Shown: positions 60,238 through 64,000 of the stretch, piece by piece
Layout: every line of letters begins with the position of its first letter
Position numbering within the stretch: the first letter of the stretch is position 1
DNA from: Caldilineaceae bacterium
GTDB lineage: Bacteria; Chloroflexota; Anaerolineae; Caldilineales; Caldilineaceae
Length of the DNA: 64,000 nucleotides
NCBI GenBank assembly: GCA_020846635.1
Contig: JADLDO010000047.1
Coordinates: 62,001 to 126,000 of the forward strand
Direction of reading: 5' to 3'
Notes under the pieces: model-generated
Databases searched by the model: none
Seen by the model: the letters and a program-made list of their open reading frames with translations, nothing else
Told to the model about the DNA's origin: nothing
Position numbers and translations under genes: made by a program

Positions 60238-62220
60238 ATGAATGGCCCTATGAATGATCGAATGAGCGACCGTCCCGCGGCTCCTGCCCGGATTGACGCG
60301 GCAAGCGTGCGTATTTTGCTCATTGTTCTCCTGTTGGCGGCCTTTGCCCTGCGTCTTTATCATCTGGACTTCCAGAGCTTGGAAGGAGACGAGGGCATCA
60401 GCTTGCAGCGCAGTTCGCAGCCTTTGGGCCAGATGCTTGAGCGGATGCCGGTCGAGCATGTGCCGGGCTATTTTGTGCTGCTCAACGGCTGGCTGCGGCT
60501 GGCAGGGGAGCATGATTTTGCTTTGCGCTATCTCTCAGTTTGGCCGAGCGTGGTCGCAGTGGCGCTGGTCTATCGCTGGACGGCGAGTATGGGCAGACCG
60601 GTGACGGGGTTGATTGCGGCTTTGCTCCTGGCGACCAATGCCTTTCAAGTTTGGTATGCACAGCAGGCGCGCATGTATAGCTGGCTCCTGCTGACCAGCC
60701 TTTTTTCCTACTGGTCGTTGTGGCGAATGGTTGCACCGGAGACAAGCGCAGAGGCAGCATCACCCCCACCCTCCGGCAGGCCAACCACACGCTGGAAAGT
60801 GGATATTCTCTATATTCTCTCGACCACGGCGACAGTTTATCTTCACTATTTCGGTTTTCTTGTGCCGGTTGCCCAGACGGTCTTTATGGCGATTTGGAGC
60901 CTGGGCAGAGGTCGTTGGCGCATCACGCGCCGCTGGATCATTAATGGCATTGCCGTTTTTCTGCTCTTTACGCCCTGGCTGCGGAATCTGATCGCCTTTT
61001 TAGGCTTCCAGGGCTGGCGTGAGCCGCTTGACCCGTGGCAAGTGCCGTGGATGATGCACAGCGCCTACAGCGTGGGATTTCCCATGCCGCAGCCCTGGCA
61101 GAGTTGGCTGGCGGGCTTCTATCTGTTGATGGCGCTCTTGGGGTTTGTGGTCTGGTGGCGACAAAATCGCAGCGCGTGGGGGATGCTGGCTGCGGCGAGC
61201 CTGGTGCCGTTTGCGCTGATCTTCATCGCTGTACTGCGCAGCCCCGATTTCCACGAGCGGTACAGCATGTTCATCGCCGCGCCGTGGCTGATGGTCATCG
61301 CTGCTGGGATTTCCGCGCTGATACCGCAGGGAAGCGTAGGGGGCGAGGGCATGGCTGGGCGGTCAAGCCGCGCGTTGGCCTGGCGTCTGCTTCCCGCCCT
61401 GCTTGTTGTGGGGCTGGTTGCCGCCAATGGGCTGGCATTGAACCGCCTCTATTTCGACACGACCCTGCATAAGCCAGACTATCATGGCGCAGCGATACGC
61501 ATCCGAACGAATGAAGCGCCGGGCGATATTGTGCTGGTGGATGGCCCCAATCCAGAGTTGGTCTTTAACCATTACTATGAAGACACCTATCACGGACAGG
61601 CTCCTGTCCACGACCTGCGTTTTCTGGGCGACGCAGGCTACGAGCAGGTAGAAGGGCCATTGCAGGAGTTTACTGCCGGGGCAAGCCGGGCATGGGAGTT
61701 GCTCTATTTTCGCGCGCCGGGGCCGATCCAACTGTGGATGGCGACGCACGCCTGGTCGAGCGCACCCACCTACCACAACGGCGTCCGTGTCACACTCTAT
61801 GGGCTGGATCGCGGCCCATTGGTGGAGCAGGAGATGGAACTGCCCTTTGGTGCAGGGTTGACGCTGGAGCGCGCAGCCATCGAAGGGCCGGTGGTGAAGG
61901 CTGCTGATCTGCTGCGGGTGACGACACGCTGGCAAGTGGATGCGCCGCTGCCGGAGTACAAATTTAGCCTGCGCTTGCTGACCGCGGAGGGTCAGGTGCT
62001 GATCGCTGACGATTATGTGCCGCAAAATTGGTTTGCGCCCACTTCACAATGGGTCGTGGGCGCGGGTGCGGTGGATCAACGGGCGCTGCTGCTGCCCGCA
62101 GATTTGCCCCCTGGCTCCTATCTGGTTACGCTACGCCTCTATGACCCGACCAATGGCGTGCCGGTGGAGACGTCAGCAGGGCAGGATGTACAGTTAGGGA
62201 CGGTTGAGGTTCGGGGATGA
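60238..62220 (+). CDS. GT39/PMT_2-like membrane glycosyltransferase
   Basis: About 660 residues from ATG 60238. Helix 1 (ILLIVLLLAAFALRLYHLD) leads into the catalytic acid loop FQSLEGDEGISLQRSSQPLG, the D-E motif of PMT_2/ArnT-type enzymes. Later helices follow, with VWYAQQARMYSWLLL as in glycosyltransferase 39 relatives. The C-terminal soluble domain ends in a single sandwich module (LPPGSYLVTLRLYDPTNG). The frame is open back to 59890 inside the previous gene, but that extension is Arg/Cys-rich and not credible. Other in-frame ATGs at 60250 and 60262 are possible. It overlaps the next gene by ATGA. Confidence 0.75.
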   Translation: MNGPMNDRMSDRPAAPARIDAASVRILLIVLLLAAFALRLYHLDFQSLEGDEGISLQRSSQPLGQMLERMPVEHVPGYFVLLNGWLRLAGEHDFALRYLSVWPSVVAVALVYRWTASMGRPVTGLIAALLLATNAFQVWYAQQARMYSWLLLTSLFSYWSLWRMVAPETSAEAASPPPSGRPTTRWKVDILYILSTTATVYLHYFGFLVPVAQTVFMAIWSLGRGRWRITRRWIINGIAVFLLFTPWLRNLIAFLGFQGWREPLDPWQVPWMMHSAYSVGFPMPQPWQSWLAGFYLLMALLGFVVWWRQNRSAWGMLAAASLVPFALIFIAVLRSPDFHERYSMFIAAPWLMVIAAGISALIPQGSVGGEGMAGRSSRALAWRLLPALLVVGLVAANGLALNRLYFDTTLHKPDYHGAAIRIRTNEAPGDIVLVDGPNPELVFNHYYEDTYHGQAPVHDLRFLGDAGYEQVEGPLQEFTAGASRAWELLYFRAPGPIQLWMATHAWSSAPTYHNGVRVTLYGLDRGPLVEQEMELPFGAGLTLERAAIEGPVVKAADLLRVTTRWQVDAPLPEYKFSLRLLTAEGQVLIADDYVPQNWFAPTSQWVVGAGAVDQRALLLPADLPPGSYLVTLRLYDPTNGVPVETSAGQDVQLGTVEVRG

Positions 62221-64000
62221 GTGTGTTGCATAAAGCGAAAGCGGTGCGTTTGCCTGCTTGGGCACGCCTGTTGCTGCTTCTGTTGATTTTGGGCGCGTTT
62301 GGTCGCGTCCTTTGGCAATTGGATGCTAAGAACCTATGGTGGGATGAGAGTTTGAGCCTTCAGCGCGCCGAATCGGGTTGGATCGATTTGATCCTGGGGC
62401 GGCTCTATCTCTACGACGGGCTGACATTTGACGTGACCCATGACCAGCATCCTTTCTTCTTTTTCATTATGCAGGGCATTCTTTTGCGCCTGGCAGGAGA
62501 GAGAGAGGGGGTACTGCGCTTCCCGTCGGTGATGGCGGTGACGTTGTTGGTCCCCGCTGTCTGGAGCTTTGCGCGCCTCTTTGTGCGGCGTGGGATCATG
62601 GCTGCGGGCGCGCCGCTGTGGGCGGCACTGTTGGCTGCCGGCAGTCCCTTTTACCTTTGGTATGGACAGGAAGCGCGGCCCTATGCGCTGTGGGCGCTGC
62701 TGGCGTTGATCAGTACCTACTGCCTGGTGCGCGCCACAGACCGTACAGAGGAAAAGGCGCGTGCCTGGTGGATTGGCTATGCCGCCAGCGCGCTGATGTT
62801 CTATACCACACACTATTACGCCGTTTTTCTGCTGCCGGTTCATGCGTTTTTGTTGGCGCAATGGCTGTGGGCGCGCAGCCGTCGCGGCGCGCTGCTGGCG
62901 CTGGCGGGGGCCTTATTGGCAGGGGCGGGCGTTGGCGCATTTGCCTATTGGTCGGTGGTTATCCGTCAAGGGGGCGGCGGCAACTTCCGCGACGTCGAAT
63001 GGCAAATTCTCTTTCCCGACCTGCTCAACGCTTTCAGCCTGGGCAAGAGTGTGAACATCGTACGTGTCTGGTGGCTGGATTTGGTCTTTGGCGCGCTGGC
63101 ATTGCTAGGTGTCGTGCGCTCTCTGTGGGGTGGGGCGCGCATCCGCGCGGGTGGCTGGCTGCCCCTTGCGCTGGTCGCGGGGCCGGTCGTCATGCTGCTG
63201 GTGGCAATGTCGATCTACCCGGCCTATATGGATGCGCGCCATATGAGCCTGATTGGTGGCGGCTTTTTGCTGCTGGTGGCGGCTGGGCTGGCTCTGATTG
63301 CTCAACAGGGACGATTGGCAGCAGTGGGCGCGGGGGTTTTGGCCTTGCTGCTGCTGGCGGGCATGGGCTACAGTTCCTACAACTATTTTACGATGGAAGA
63401 ATATGCCAAAGACGATTTTACGACACTCGGCGGCTATCTCGACCGGCGCATGGCTCCGGGTGATGTCGTGCTGGTTAAATCGCCCTTTGCCTGGCGCATC
63501 TTCACCTATTATACCAACATTGAGGCCATCCCCGCTGCCCAGGCACAGGGCGCGCACATGGGCCAATTTGGCGTGCCGCTGCTGCGTCGCGTGCCCTGGG
63601 ATGAGCAGGAGGCGCAGATCGCTAAGTGGGCAGAGGAGTATCGTCGCGTCTGGCTGATCGTTTCCAACACGCACCCTTATATGGATGTGGAGCGGCGCAT
63701 TGAGAAATGGATGAACGAAAATCTCTTTAATGTGCAAGAGATCACCTACTTTAGCCATTCGTCGCTGAGCAGCACCCTGTATCTGGATAAGGTTCCGGTC
63801 TATGAGGGATTGCCGCCTGAATTGGCGCAGCCCATCACAGGTGTCTTTGGCGATCTGATCCAGGTGGTGGGGTTGGAGGTGGGTGAGCCGGTGCGCGACG
63901 ACTTGGGCTTGCCGGTGACAATCTATTGGCAGACGTTAGCACTGACGCCCGACCATTACAAGTATCTGTTGACGTTGGAGGAAGTGCTGCCCGATGGGAG
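62217..64000 (+). CDS. GT39/PMT_2-like membrane glycosyltransferase, partial at window end
   Basis: 594 codons are visible and the frame is still open at the last base. ATG 62217 overlaps the upstream stop as ATGA. Helix 1 (LLLLLLILGAFGRVL) leads into NLWWDESLSLQRAESG, the acidic catalytic loop of the family. FYLWYGQEARPYALWALLAL and FYTTHYYAVFLLPVHAFLLA follow, both usual for GT39-like proteins. After the last helix near 63390 a soluble part begins, and the visible end (TGVFGDLIQVVGLEVGEP) is the start of the same sandwich module found in its neighbours. It probably shares substrate type with the two genes upstream. Confidence 0.78.
   Translation, partial: MSVLHKAKAVRLPAWARLLLLLLILGAFGRVLWQLDAKNLWWDESLSLQRAESGWIDLILGRLYLYDGLTFDVTHDQHPFFFFIMQGILLRLAGEREGVLRFPSVMAVTLLVPAVWSFARLFVRRGIMAAGAPLWAALLAAGSPFYLWYGQEARPYALWALLALISTYCLVRATDRTEEKARAWWIGYAASALMFYTTHYYAVFLLPVHAFLLAQWLWARSRRGALLALAGALLAGAGVGAFAYWSVVIRQGGGGNFRDVEWQILFPDLLNAFSLGKSVNIVRVWWLDLVFGALALLGVVRSLWGGARIRAGGWLPLALVAGPVVMLLVAMSIYPAYMDARHMSLIGGGFLLLVAAGLALIAQQGRLAAVGAGVLALLLLAGMGYSSYNYFTMEEYAKDDFTTLGGYLDRRMAPGDVVLVKSPFAWRIFTYYTNIEAIPAAQAQGAHMGQFGVPLLRRVPWDEQEAQIAKWAEEYRRVWLIVSNTHPYMDVERRIEKWMNENLFNVQEITYFSHSSLSSTLYLDKVPVYEGLPPELAQPITGVFGDLIQVVGLEVGEPVRDDLGLPVTIYWQTLALTPDHYKYLLTLEEVLPDG

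Overview
The window reads as one continuous, gene-dense stretch of a free-living, GC-rich bacterial chromosome, most likely a Chloroflexota member (Anaerolineae/Caldilineae-like). This is inferred from gene content: DUF4012 and DUF2723 membrane proteins, several very large GT-C-type membrane proteins with soluble C-terminal sandwiches, BNR/TolB propeller secreted proteins, Ala/Glu-rich lipoprotein linkers, cohesin/dockerin proteins and AGGAG-type ribosome sites. I see no rRNA, tRNA, CRISPR array, transposase, phage gene or DNA-binding regulator.

Layout: (1) 1-3.5 kb: end of a DUF2723 membrane protein, a DUF4012 protein, and a convergent membrane-anchored BNR-propeller protein. (2) 3.9-17.8 kb: a catabolic/uptake block. 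On the minus strand are HyuA/HyuB (hydantoinase/oxoprolinase superfamily, ATGA overlap) and a LacD/YihT-type aldolase. Divergent to them on the plus strand is a complete BMP-family ABC importer (lipoprotein, two permeases, double ATPase), followed by an unidentified 592-aa protein, a class II HDAC-like amidohydrolase and an SMP-30-like lactonase. (3) 17.8-35.6 kb: mixed genes, including a GNAT, an aldo-keto reductase, a methyltransferase, a secreted BNR/FN3/TolB protein, a TPR protein, Ndk, an SH3b lipoprotein, acetyl-CoA synthetase plus malate synthase A (acetate into the glyoxylate shunt), a probable clan CD cysteine peptidase, a thiolase and RsfS. (4) 35.7-47.1 kb: three consecutive minus-strand secreted proteins carrying cohesin-like and dockerin modules. 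They look like an anchoring scaffoldin, an adaptor scaffoldin and a 2,427-aa multidomain client. (5) 47.7-64 kb: cell-surface glycan genes (GT2, GT4, four large GT-C/PTPS-related membrane proteins), interrupted by DUF998 and two tandem CPBP intramembrane proteases. The last gene runs off the window.

The most interesting unit is the cohesin/dockerin trio: together the three genes could encode a small cellulosome-like extracellular complex. This is inferred from modular architecture; no binding pair can be proven from sequence alone. The window also holds a dispersed family of GC-rich hairpins at gene ends, two 109-bp palindromic repeats with compensatory base changes, a palindromic repeat inserted in frame in a glycosyltransferase gene, a shared C-terminal LP-type tail on several secreted proteins, and a sandwich module reused at least seven times in the membrane glycosyltransferase set.
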